A stretch of DNA of 64,000 bases from Voacanga thouarsii (taxonomy: Eukaryota > Streptophyta > Magnoliopsida > Gentianales > Apocynaceae): positions 682,001 through 746,000 of the forward strand of contig JANUWF010001691.1 in NCBI GenBank assembly GCA_026120185.1, read 5' to 3'. The notes beneath the pieces were generated by a model that worked only from the letters and a program-made list of their open reading frames with translations, was not told the DNA's origin and did no database searches. A program made the position numbers and the translations under genes. Positions 34,896 to 45,287 of this stretch are shown piece after piece. How positions within the stretch are numbered: position 1 is the stretch's first letter; the number at the start of each line of letters is the position of its first letter.

Positions 34896-35260
34896 TATGT
34901 ATTACAATCAAGTTGTAAATCATACCCCTTATCTGTCCACTAAATTTGAGCTTGCCCGACAAGTTTCATTATGGCATCTCTAACTTTCCTCTTATCAGAC
35001 ATATCATACCAATCAAAGAACCTTTCTAGTGTAGCAAGCCAATCACAAAAGGCCTGAGGGTCAATTCTTCAATCAAAATTTGGAACATCAATCTGCACTT
35101 TTTTTGTAATATCCCCCGCAGCATTATAGACATCAATTTTACTATATCTTCCACACTCAAGAATATCATGAGCTATAACTAGAAGAGTTGTGGCATGGCC
35201 ATGAGTTAAGCAGCCCTAAGTTTAGTAATTTCAGGCCATGAAGGACTTGAATTTTGAGAA
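34896..35260 (-). pseudogene. Chromovirus gag N-terminal half
   Basis: Minus-strand translation gives SPSWPEITKLRAA, a stop, then DVPNFD, DPQAFCDWLATLERFFDWYDM and KRKVRDAIMKLVGQAQIWW-like sequence (a stop replaces one codon). This is the canonical retrotransposon gag core that continues past giant LTR copy 3 into WEEQKLELKR at 30529 and below. Similarity fades to the right of about 35260. Confidence 0.82.
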
Positions 35261-36016
35261 TCTACAATATCTGCAACATCATTTCCATTCCTATGCAAAT
35301 CGTGATCAGTTATGCAAGTACAATCACTCATTGGATAAGTGATTGTACGCCCACAAGTCATAATCAATGCGTTGAAAGTTATAAAATGATTAGCACTTAC
35401 GCTCAATAGAAATCCTCAAAGACATAGCAATGATTGATTAGCATTTATCGCAATTAATTATCATTTTGGCACCATGAAGGTACAATGTGCAATGGAAACT
35501 GATCAAGTACTTGGGTAACTATTCACGATTTTCCATTGCTCTGAAAGTTCAAGTTCAAGACAAGTCACAATCAATGCATTGAAAATCATGATCAGTTACC
35601 CAAGTACAACCACTCATTAGATGCCTTTTCTATTTGACAAGATATTTCTAGTATCCTTCATTTCTAATAGACAACAGTTGTTCATCAAGAACATCTTCAA
35701 TTTCCTTTTTGCAATAGTTACTTGTGGCAGAGTTACTGTGGATTTTCCTGCAACTGAATCGTCATCATGTCCAGGGTATGCAGTCAAATCTTTAAAGTTG
35801 AAGATATTACTAATACCTATATCAGATGGCAACTCAAGAACATAAGCATTAGAGCAGATTTTCTTCAAAATCTTGTACGGTCCAGTTGTTCACATAAGTC
35901 ACAATCATTGCAATGCGCGATAAGTGCTAATCAATCATTGCTATGTCTTTATGGTGCCGAGATGATAATTAATTACAGTATTGCTAATCAGTCATTGCTA
36001 TGTCTTTAAGGATTTT
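35261..36016. repeat. Rearranged patch of short direct and inverted repeats
   Basis: A 65-bp inverted repeat (35411-35475 against 35951-36014) encloses about 475 bp, with an additional copy of half of the right arm at 35916-35950. A 33-bp direct repeat (35304-35336 and 35590-35622, both containing CAAGTACAA and CACTCATT) and an inverted form near 35505-35520 are also present. The only coding remnant is a chromovirus integrase tail (35617-35900). Confidence 0.75.
35617..35900 (-). pseudogene. Chromovirus integrase C-terminal fragment
   Basis: Encodes [37 protein letters not shown], the conserved end of the gypsy integrase (GPFKVLKKINDNAYVL-type domain) just before the chromodomain or LTR. It lies upstream of the gag at 34896-35260 in the same orientation, so it must come from another element or a rearranged copy. 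Confidence 0.75.
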
Positions 36017-36474
36017 TATCTGTTTACATATCTTTTCTCCTTATTCTTACTCTTTGATAATCCTTGTGACTTGTCTTATGTGAACTTGATCTATTCTCTT
36101 GTATATTAGGTAACTGTTTTATTTATCTATTTTTATTTTATTTTCTAAATAATAAAGATTTACGTAAAGTAAGGTGGGAACCTAAGTTCTTGTGAATTTG
36201 ATACTTGCTATTCCTTATACTATACGATGGGTATACTTGCTCGTATGTGTGGTTTTAGTGGTTGGAATTTTAATTAAAACTTGATTGATTGTGTAATTTG
36301 TTGGTAATACTTTCTACACTAAAAGACATGCATTAAGTTTTTGTAAACCATCATTTAAGATGATAGGCTACGATTACTATTTTGCGAAGAAAATATTACC
36401 AATTGGTCGATTGTAGTTGATGAATACAAAATATATGCATCAAATTTGTAAATAATGATTTTTATACACCTAAA
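36017..36474 (+). repeat. Athila-type LTR, 3' part
   Basis: Aligns with the LTR ends at 40997-41345 (+), 42595-42960 (-) and 61905-62300 (-). Shared blocks are the ACTATAC...GGGTATACTTGCTCGTATG string and AATTAAAACTTGA. The LTR ends near TTTTTATACACC. The following primer site is deleted, leaving TTTTTGGGAAC where others have TTTTTGGCGCCGTTGCC. Confidence 0.65.
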
Positions 36475-36984
36475 TTTTTGGGAACAAGATCAACGTAACT
36501 GCAATGATGATAGATTGGCAAATTTGCAAGCCCATATTGATGCTTTTTGTGAGATATCACTTGAAGCCTCAATACATTCTTTGTCGCTAATACAAATTTA
36601 TCTGTTAAATGGCATGAGGAAACATCCCAACATTTGAGCCATCAAACAACACGACTAGCCAAGTTGGTTGAAGATACCATAACGGCCCATACACTCGAAC
36701 AAGAGAATTCTCCAGGAAAGAAGAGAGGATATGAAGCACAATTGCCTAATGTGGAAAGGGAGATATTCGATTCTCCTCTATATACTGATAATTCTAACAT
36801 CACTTTGTCACATGATTTCTTAGGTTCCTCTCTATTCTTGGAGGACAATGGTTCAGATGATGATGTATAGAGTTTAACATGTCCCAAGGAGTTAGATTTA
36901 TCCTTGATTCATCCTAAGAAGTCCTTGAAGGATATTAATAAATTCTATCATTCACCCCAAATTTCAGGTCTTATCTTTATTTGC
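36475..36984 (+). pseudogene. Unassigned short coding-like region of an Athila-type element
   Basis: Two adjoining open pieces (36455-36637 and 36634-36870) encode DDRLANLQAHIDAFCEISLEASIHSLSLI and TTRLAKLVEDTITAHTLEQENSPGKKRGYEAQLP with an acidic end. The same region occurs, diverged and antisense, at 41846-42170. Repeated occurrence right behind the primer site suggests a small gag-like or leader ORF. I do not recognise the family, and similarity to true Athila gag (61416-61640) is not evident. Confidence 0.45.
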
Positions 36985-38094
36985 TTTCTTATTATTTTTA
37001 GTTTGTTTTCTTTTATTTAGGTGTGTTTTTATTTTGTTTCTATTTTCCTTATGCTTTTATTTGTGTTTTCTTTTGTAGGTTTAAATAAAGTCTTCTTGAG
37101 CCAACTCTTCTCTCAATTCCAAGTTTTGAAATCTATTAGAGCGTTATTGCACTTGGGAAGTATTGCTTAACTTTCAGCTTCCCTTATTATTTTTGGTTCC
37201 TTTGGAGATGCTTTAATGTGTTAATTTTTTTCCAATGAGGACATTGTCCAGTTTAAGTGTGGGGGAGTGGTTTAGTAATATTCTTTGTCCCAGATTTTAT
37301 CAATTATTTTGGTGTTTTTTTTTTCTTTGTATCAAACAATTTTGTTGAAATTTTTGAAGATTTGAAAATTTGAAAGTTTGGAGATTTTAGAGCTAACTTA
37401 TGCTTATGGCACATGATTATGGAAGTATTTTCTTTTTTCTATTCTTCTTCTTTATTTATTTTGGTCTTCTTAGCTTTGCTTTCATTGTTGCATTTATGGC
37501 CATTGAGGACAATGTCTCGTTTAAGTGTGGGGGGAGAATTTAGGTATTGAAGATATTTTTCATATTATTTTTGTGTGAAATTTTCAAAAATTTTTGTGGA
37601 TTTCATTATTTAGCAAGGTTGAAATTCTTTTTCTTACTTGGATATGAAATTTTGTCATTCATTTGGTAGATTTTTATGAAATTAGTTTATTGGATTGGAT
37701 ATTTGTTTAATACTTGTGATTTTGGATTAATCTTGTTTTTGCATTAGTGTTTGAATATTATTTAACTCATCTAGTTTGAATATGGAGAATATGATGAATG
37801 TTGGGAAAGTTTGTTGGCTAACTCTTATATTATGGGTTTAAACTTTGCTTGGAATTGAGTTGGGGTAAGGAATGTGAGAAGATAAAAGATCTTTGAAAGG
37901 AAAAATTGTGAAAAATTCTTGTGAGTTGAAAATTTTAGGGAAATGAGTTGATTATTGTTTTCTCTTTAAAAATGAGAAAATATTATTTTTGCTTGATTAT
38001 GGGGGCCAATACAAATAGTGAAGAGAAATCACTTTCTCAAGGCTATGAATTCTCAAAAGCAAATGAGAGAAATAATGTTAAAAAATGATGAGTG
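36985..38094 (+). other. Athila-type 3' internal non-coding region, first part
   Basis: T-rich sequence with two GAGGACA...TTAAGTGTGGGGG blocks (37230-37268 and 37500-37540), a signature of the untranslated region downstream of pol in Athila-type elements as I know them. Its first 270 bp recur at about 41560-41845. It is interrupted by an Angela solo LTR and resumes at 39840. Confidence 0.6.
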
Positions 38095-38441
38095 TGTTGG
38101 GTATCTCTCACGTATATCATATATAGCGCAGTGGAAAAATAAAATGAGATACCATCCCAGGATCCGCATGTGTGTGGAAAACAAGATATAAAAGAGAACA
38201 AAGGTAACAACTTTCCTTTCTTTGAGCATCTGAAAAATAAAATTTTTTCTTCTACAAGTCGAGGCGTGGTCCAACAATCCTCTTAATCAAACACCACGAG
38301 AGTTGATGTCCAACCACTATAATCACAGTGTGTAATTATCTCTACTAGAAATCCACATGAGGGATTACACTCAAGCACGAAGTTTTCTGTACTAGCAGAA
38401 AAACTAAGTGGCGGCTAGGGTTCCTCTTGTTTTTCAACAAA

Positions 38442-38480
<39 letters not shown>

Positions 38481-39834
38481 TGAAGAGGGGGCTTTTCCAA
38501 CTGTTGTTTTTCATGTATCACACTTCGTTAGGGTTTCGTGCATATCCCTTATATGTCATGAAAAATCACTGAAAAACTAAGAATTCTAAAACAGTTAAAA
38601 TTCCCTAATTGTAATTGGAAACATCAAGTTCTCACAATTACAATTTGGCCCATAAATTATAACTAATTATAATTTAGCCATAACAAATTCTCTTTCTCGT
38701 AATTAACCCTACTATGTTATCAAATAATATCTTGAGTATATAATCCTCTATTGTGCGTGACCTATTAGGTTTCCCAGTCAATTAATAGCTACATGAATTA
38801 ATCCAAACATCTTTGAAATTAATAATCTATAATTAATTAGAATTAATCATATCAATTTTAATCAAGATTGGTTTATTAATTCATCAATTAATAAACTCAT
38901 ATTCTCAGATCATGAGCGGTATCTAGCAACACATCATGACTACCCAAGAGTTCATGAAGTTAAGTGGTTTGACATGAACCCTTCAATAACAAACTACAGT
39001 ACAATTAACTCCTTTCACCATACAGTATCTCATTTGGTTTAGAGTACAGAATTAGTGCCAACTCCCTCTAGAATATATTAATTCTTGCCCGAATATAATA
39101 GTACTAGTACCAAGAACCCACTACTCTAGATGTGTATCAATTGGAATTGTTTCCAATACACAGTCAAATGGCCAAGGTGACTTTCTCAACTACTAGTGGC
39201 CGTGAGATATTTGCCCCTACTATTAGGAGTGGTCAATCCTTTATTGACTCTCTCAACTATTTTCGTTTACCTCACAATGTACCCAATATCCATCTCATAG
39301 GCGGCCCTTGATCTAGCTCCAAAGATTGGAATCAAAGCACAATGCTCAGCAAATAAAGTACCTTGGAGATCTCAAGTCTAAAGATACTTGTACCTTTGCT
39401 ATATTGAGATTATATTACTGGCACTAAATAGTTATCCATGTGATTACCTCATAGGTAGGTCATCCAATGTACTTGTTCCATTAACAAGCACCCATGTGTT
39501 AACTTTAAGTATCCCAATACTCACGGATATGAGAACCACCGCCTGATCAAATCAGGAAGTCTAACACATGCTAGTCTTAACACATTAATGATGTCATGTC
39601 TCATTAATACTACAACTAGAGACTATTTAAGTACTAAAACTATACAGTGTAGTAGGAATCTCATATCATGATCTCTATCGTGATTTTCTTAAGTGTTGTA
39701 CTACGGACTTTATCTAACAGTTATATTACATAAAAGTAAACAAAAGAAACTGTAAGATAAATAATACATTTTATTAAAATAAAATGTGTCATATACAACA
39801 TATAAGTGATTGCTTCTAGGGCATAGCACTAATA
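38095..39834 (-). mobile_element. Angela solo LTR (1740 bp), TSD GAGTG
   Basis: Runs from TGTTGGGTATC to GCACTAATA (mutated CTAACA), flanked by GAGTG at 38090-38094 and 39835-39839. It aligns over its whole length, reversed, with the Angela LTRs. No internal sequence, so it is a solo LTR. A GA microsatellite (38445-38477) expands a GAGAGGGAG stretch present in the relatives. Minus-strand TATA-like ATATAAGG near 38552. Confidence 0.92.
38445..38477. repeat. (GA)n microsatellite in Angela solo LTR
   Basis: About 16 uninterrupted GA units. Confidence 0.95.
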
Positions 39835-39839
39835 GAGTG

Positions 39840-40373
39840 ATGACTAAAATGGGGCCAATATGGTGTATGAAGAGAAAATCTATGCATTTGAGGCTATCAA
39901 TTCCCTATGTCATTAGAAAAAATTGAGAGAAAAAAATTTTGGAGTACTTTCCTTACATCATGATTTGAGTTGTGCAATTTTTAGATTTATAATGCTTAAT
40001 TTGGTAGATAGCTAGACTTGTATGATTCATGTTATCTATGTTCTTACCTGAAGGGTGAAATTATTTTCTTAGACTAAGGTATACACTTGATTAATTTGAC
40101 TTCAAAAGTTTTGTGATGTCTTGTCAAATGTTTCAAAGCATTTGATGAGCAGCAAGAGTTGTATCTAAAGTTTGAAAGGAAGTTATTATCCATGTTATGT
40201 TTCAAATTTTTGGAATGAAGAAGAACTTGTGTTTTTTGGATGATTTTCTTAGCTTAAGTCTTTTGGAATCAAATTTTTGCTCGAAACTGCTTATAACTTG
40301 TGGGTCATTTAAATATGATTTAGGCACACTGCCAGTGTTAAATGAACCTATAGGGTCACACAATAAGCAAACT
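39840..40373 (+). other. Athila-type 3' internal region, continuation
   Basis: Resumes directly after the GAGTG duplication. 39940-40235 matches 43950-44265 in reverse complement (shared TGTATACACTTGATTAA-like and GTTTCAAATTTTTGGAATG-like blocks). The 40197-40379 open frame is not supported. The last ~120 bp have no recognised counterpart. Confidence 0.55.
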
Positions 40374-40996
40374 TGTTAGGTTATTTTTCTGGTGACCAGA
40401 TTCGATGAATCTGGAAATATGTCTAAGTTAATCATACTTAGAAAATTTACCAGATACGATGAATCTAGAAATATGTCCACATTCGATGTATCTGGATGAT
40501 GTCCAGATTATAAGAATCTGACTCAGTTAATTAATTAGTTAAATTACCGAGATAATGGCAGAATCTTATCATATCAGTTTTAATTTAATTTGAATTTAAA
40601 TTAGAATATGATAAGATATTATTAGGGTTGGACTCTAAGAGGTTCGGGGGTTTTTAAGAAAACCCTAGCCGTCTTTTCAATAGTCTAATTTTTCGGTTGA
40701 GAACATTCGTGCCATTCTTTACCAGAAGAGAAAAAGAAAACCTCTCAAACCCTAGGCGCTAGCACTCCCCGAGTATCGAGTGAGTTCGCGGTGTGTATCC
40801 AATAGAGGACATTCGCATACTGCAGCATCTGGTGATTGTTCGGGTTGAACGTACAACAGCGCAATCAGAATCGAAGGATTTTGATTATAGCAACTAGAGG
40901 TAATTCTTAAACCTTAGATCTTCTTAATCGTTTACTTGGGTACTCGAGAGGGATTCATGGATGTTTTCCGCGTTTAGGAGTCCACGAATTCTAACA
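40374..40996 (+). repeat. LTR-like block of 623 bp, lineage unknown
   Basis: Begins TGTTAGG and ends TTCTAACA, giving a 6-bp terminal inverted repeat (TGTTAG/CTAACA) expected of an LTR. Near the start are repeated palindromes CCAGATTCGATGAATCTGG (40402-40420) with weaker copies near 40450 and 40480. Further in it has AAACCCTAGCC and a leader-like CTCTCAAACCCTAGG. The flanking 5-mers (AAACT and CTTTC) do not match and the flanks are different parts of the Athila element, so a simple insertion is not proven. Confidence 0.45.
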
Positions 40997-41345
40997 CTTT
41001 CATGATGCCAAGACGATGATTACTTGAGATAATTGTTAGATGATTCATTATCATGTTTTCTACGATAGTTATCTAACTTGCATATTCCTACATCCTTGAG
41101 TTGTACATATTTCTTTATTTTTCTTTTTAATATCTTATTACTTTATTTGGTTGGTTAAACAATAAATAAAACATGATTAGTGTATACTTGTTTCTTTGAG
41201 GATCGATATTCGTTCATTCCCTATACTATGCTTGCGATGAGTATACTTGCTCGTATGTGTATTTTGGGATTAATACTTTAATTAAAACTTGAATAAGAGA
41301 TGGATTTAAATTTGATAATTTTTATACATCCAAAATTTACACATC
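40997..41345 (+). repeat. Athila-type LTR fragment, 3' part
   Basis: Matches 42595-42960 in reverse complement almost continuously (TTTATTTGGT.GGTTAAACAAT and GAGGATCGAT blocks), so the two form a large inverted repeat about 1.25 kb apart. It ends ACACATCA before AGTTTTTTAGA, a decayed primer site. Confidence 0.72.
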
Positions 41346-41845
41346 AAGTTTTTTAGAATCACTATAGAAGAGGTATTCCTCAGAACTTGTTAGGTGAAAA
41401 GAGTGTTATTTTTATATGTGTTTTGGGTTGTTTTGAATTTAGGTGTCTTTAGGTCTTCCGGTCATTATTTTTTTTTTATCTAATTCCATCTTTAGTTTTT
41501 AAGTGTTTTATTATTCCTCCAAATAAGAAAAATATTTTCTATCTTAAGTGTAGGGGAGTGAGTTATGTCTTTACTTTCTTTGTTAAGATTTTTAGTCGTC
41601 TCTAGTTGTTAGGTGTGTCTCTATTTTAATTATTATTTTCTTTGTGCTTTTATGAATGTTTTATTTTGTAGGTTTGAATAAATGTTTCTTGAATAAACTC
41701 TTCTTTCCTTTCCAAGTTCATATTGTTTGGAGCATTATTGCAATTGGAAAGTATTGCTTAACCTTCTACCTCTCTTCTTAATTTTTAGTCCATTTGGAGA
41801 TGCTTTCTTGTGTTTATTTTTTGCTAGTGAGGACATTTACAGCAA
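41346..41845 (+). other. Athila-type internal fragment following the LTR
   Basis: After a degenerate primer site the sequence jumps directly to the 3' internal region (41395-41845 aligns with about 36900-37250, ending at GTGAGGACATT). This element therefore lost nearly all internal sequence. At about 41846 the orientation switches. Confidence 0.55.
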
Positions 41846-42566
41846 ATGATGGTTGGCATTGTTTTCTACCACTATACCCATCAAGTTTGTGTAATTCCTC
41901 AAATACATTTGTTGCCAGATCGTGGAATTATCCATCATAGCGTCACTTTTTTGCCATAGTCGATTGTACGGGCCAGCATAACTCATGAGTTTCCCCAACA
42001 ATCTTAGCTAATTATGTCCTTTGATCGCACAATCATTGCAAAGTTTTTTCATGCCACTGAATAGATGAATTTTTATTGGAAATAAAAGAATTCACTAATG
42101 CTTCCAATGATGTCTCACTAAAAACATCAATGGGAGCTTGTAACTTTGTCAATCTATCATCAATTTAACTCATTTGATCTTTTGCCCAAAAAATAATTGT
42201 CCATGATGATGTCAACCTCACACTCAAAGAAAAACAAAAAATCAAATAAAAAAGAAAAATAAAAACAAACAAAAATAATGGAAAAACAAAGAAAAGAAAA
42301 AAAAAAGGGGGGGCGGGGGGGGGGAGGAAACAAATAATAGAAAAACAAAGAAAAGAAAAACATGCACACTAAATATATTTACAAACTACCAAAATACAAA
42401 AGTTAGTGGTATTTACAAGTACAACATGAGCTAAGCTAGTCAATTAAGGCATACAATTTTGCAAACAACAAGATATAGCATCTAGTTAAACAAAGAACAT
42501 AGATAAATATTTACATATAGACGTATAGACATATAAACATAGTTAAATCAATAAAATCCAAGCTTT
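41846..42566 (-). other. Athila-type leader and unassigned ORF region, antisense
   Basis: 41846-42170 is the minus-strand counterpart of 36495-36700 (shared GGCATGA.AAAAC and LEALVNS-like segments), broken by stops. 42230-42360 is A-rich with a G-run at 42307-42327. 42480-42566 matches 61790-61870, the leader of the Athila element at the right end. No intact gene. Confidence 0.55.
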
Positions 42567-42594
42567 CATGATATTGTTCCCCGACAACGACTCT
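42567..42594 (-). other. Decayed Athila-type primer binding site
   Basis: Minus strand: TTTTTAGAGTCGTTGTCGGGGAAC, against the intact TTTTTGGCGCCGTTGCCGAGGAAC at 61875-61900. The GGCGCCGTTGCCGGGGA-type primer site is characteristic of Athila/Tat gypsy elements. Confidence 0.65.
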
Positions 42595-43940
42595 AAAAAC
42601 ATAATGCATAAATTTTGAGAGTATAAAAATCATCAAATTTAAATCCCTTCCTTAGTCAGGTTTTAATTAAAACATTAATCCCAAAATATGCATATGAGCA
42701 AGTATAGTCTTCACAAGCATAGTATAGGAAAAGAACGAGCATCGATCCTCAAAAGAACAAGTACACACTAATCACTTTTCATTCATTGTTTAACTGACCA
42801 AATAAAGTAATAAGATAATAAAAATAAAAATAAACAAATATGTACACCTCAAAGATGTAGGAATATATAATTTAGACAACTATCCTTAAAAACATGATAA
42901 TGAATCATCAAGTAATTATCATCTTGGCATTATGAAGGAATATAAAGTAAAATTCTATCCTTTCCTAAGTCATGAATCTACTTAGATGGACTCCACTTCT
43001 TTCCCAATCCTTGGAATCACTATCTTTTGATTAAATTAGCAGATTTTTCAATTAAACTAACATAATCAAAATATGCATTAAACTCGATTCCTCAAAAACA
43101 TGAAATTAGATAATGACCATTTGCTCGAGGTAAAATCAACTAATCTTTGATCACTTTAGTCCTTTAAGCTTAACTTCATTTTCCAAGTCCATTTGGATCT
43201 CACAAATACGAAATCAATGCAATAAATTCCTAACATCGTTTCCCAAGTCAATTAGAAAATTGATCAAATAACTAAATTAATACAAAACTATGAATCCTAA
43301 AATAATGTCAAATTACAATGAAAACATCATTGTTTAAGAATAAGAAAACAAAGGTAAAAGAAAGTACTCATAGACAAGCCTCCTTCCTCTTCTTTGAAGA
43401 CTCTCCTGAGCAACCCTCTTTGAATGGCGAATCTCTCGTTCTTTGAGTGATTAGAATTTTTTATCTTGGAATCACTCCTCAATCTCTTGTGTTTTCTCTT
43501 GTTTTTATAGGCTTCTTTGATGCCAAATTCATTTCTAGAGGAGTCTTGGCTGAGAAGGAATTAGAAAATACTGAAATTATTGAAAAATTCTCAAATTCGT
43601 GCACAGGATTTTCATGCTCCAGAGCAGACCTAGCGTCGGGTCCCTTCACCCACCTGGTGCCAGGTATGTTCTATTTTCCTCCTTGAGTTTTTGGTCTATT
43701 TTCTCTGGACAGACTAGAATGGACCTAGCGCCTGGTCCACTTGCCAGACTTAGCGCCAGGTGTGTGCTGGAAAATTCTACTTTTTGCTCAAAATAAATCT
43801 AAATCTGTACAAATTTGTCAAAAACACTTTCTACAAATAAAATATTAAATATAAAGGAATATTCCTAGTTATTACAAAAAAAGTATTTCAATTTAATTTT
43901 AAATAACTAGGAAAATAATAATGATTTTAGCCCCTATCAT
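42595..43940 (-). repeat. Athila-type LTR, near full length (about 1.35 kb)
   Basis: On the minus strand it starts near TGATAGGGGCTAAAATC and ends before the primer site. It includes a TATA-like TATAAAAA (43502-43509) and, upstream of that, two GC-rich units about 105 bp apart (43622-43665 and 43731-43765, with GGTGCCAGG and GCGCCAGG). Downstream come TTCCCAAG-containing repeats. The short open frames at 43447-43796 run across the promoter region and are not genes. Confidence 0.7.
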
Positions 43941-44265
43941 ATACCCTCACACTTGAACTTTTACTTATTCTCAAGCAAAAACACTTAAGCAAAGAAAATC
44001 ATCAAGAAAACATAAGCTCTTTCTCATTCCAAAAAATTGAAACATAACATGGATTATAACTTGCCTTCAAACATTAGATCAAACTCTTGCCATTCATCAA
44101 ACCGTTTAAAAACTATTCAAACTTTGGAACATTTGACATGACATCACAAAACTCTTTAAGTTAAATTAATCACGTGTATACCGTAGTCTAAGAGAATTAT
44201 TTCACATTCAATAAAAAATATAGATAACATGAATAACACAAATCAAGCTATCTACCAACTCAAGC
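43941..44265 (-). other. Athila-type 3' internal region, antisense
   Basis: Reverse complement of 39940-40235. It adjoins the LTR start at 43940 with a GTGTGAGGG purine stretch (minus strand) that could be the polypurine tract. Ends at the SIRE fragment. Confidence 0.6.
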
Positions 44266-44268
44266 TTT

Positions 44269-44690
44269 ATGAATCCAATAATTGCACAACTCACCAACAA
44301 AGTTCTTTCTCTCGAAATTATGGTTAGAAATTTTGATAATATGAAAAATAGAGTCGATGACCTCACCATATATATTGAAAAATTCACAAATCAAAAAAAT
44401 AAATTGGAAAAATTACTTGGTGCACAACACGTAGCTGGAAACCGAAATGGTCTAGGCTATAGGCATGATATCAAAGTTGGAAATTATAAATCCTACTTTG
44501 TAAAAGCTATTTCGTCATATATGACATATAGTTGTTGCATATATTGTTAAAAATTTAGACACAAATAATCTAAGTGTCATGTTAGGACGAAAGTGGAATC
44601 CGGTAAAAAAAAATAGTTTGGAAAGTTAAAGGAACTATTACTAACCCTCGTGGACCCAAGAAGGTATGGGTACTAAAAATAATTTTTTCA
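44269..44690 (+). pseudogene. gag: SIRE gag C-terminal remnant
   Basis: 44269-44550 encodes a coiled-coil-like segment (VLSLEIMVRNFDNMKNRVDDLTIYIEKF, then KLEKLLGAQ) and GLGY, the usual end of SIRE gag. A stop at 44548-44550 and frame changes follow. The initial Met is internal. Confidence 0.7.
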
Positions 44691-44696
44691 TCTTAT

Positions 44697-45248
44697 GTGT
44701 TGGAACATTCATTGGATAAGATGAGCTCCATAAAGTGGTTTTTGGACAATGCATGCTCTAGGCACATGACTGGAAATGCCGGACTATTGGAAAACATTAA
44801 AGTCACAAATGATAGATTTGGTATAGTTGGAGACAAAAATAAGGGAATGATTCTTGGCATAGGTAATATTGGTAAGGGATCCTCTACTATTATCAAACAA
44901 GTGTTGCAAATTGATGAATTAAAGTACAATCTACTAAGCGTCAATCAATTATTTGATAATGGCTACAAAGTTGTATTTGAAAAAGATTTTTACACTATTA
45001 TGGATAGTTCCAGCAAGGAGACAATTTTTATTGCTAACTATGTTAGAAATGTATATGTATTTTATCTTGATGATCTTATGACTCATGATATTAGATGCCC
45101 CTCTGTGAATGATAATGATAGCTACATTTGGCATAGAAGATTAGGCCATGTATTTATCGATTTGCTAAACAAATTATCCTCAAATGAGTTGATTAGAAAA
45201 CTGCCCAAAATGAGATTTGATAAAAACTGGGTGTGTGATGCTTGCTAA
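44697..45248 (+). pseudogene. SIRE protease and GAG-pre-integrase (183 aa open)
   Basis: Residues 13-25 are the protease site FLDNACSRHMTG, where the catalytic Asp-Ser-Gly reads Asp-Asn-Ala, so activity is doubtful. Residues 60-110 hold IIKQVLQIDELKYNLLSVNQLFDNGYKVVF. Residues 140-183 are the pre-integrase zinc domain YIWHRRLGHVFIDLLNKLSSNELI ending CDAC, then a stop where CxxGK should continue. Confidence 0.8.
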
Positions 45249-45287
45249 TTTGGAAAACAAACCAAAGCATCCTTTAAACACGAGAAA

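Larger units (their letters stand above)
28238..35260 (-). mobile_element. Ty3/gypsy chromovirus fragment (CRM/Reina-like), level 1 host of the nest
   Basis: Minus-strand gag (35260 down to about 29900, interrupted by giant LTR copy 3), protease (29739-29467) and RT (28999-28238), then cut by the outer Angela. RNase H, integrase and 3' LTR should lie left of the window. No LTR of this element is seen on the right; similarity stops near 35260, where rearranged sequence begins. Lineage is judged from [17 protein letters not shown] and [12 protein letters not shown]. Confidence 0.82.

Noticed and set aside
40374..40996. Confident solo LTR call for the 623-bp block
   Set aside because: TG...CA inverted ends are present, but flanking 5-mers differ and the flanks belong to non-adjacent parts of the Athila element. 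Kept only as a low-confidence repeat.
43447..43796. Overlapping open frames in the Athila-type LTR
   Set aside because: They span the TATA region and GC-rich units on the strand opposite to LTR transcription and have no counterpart in the other LTR copies.
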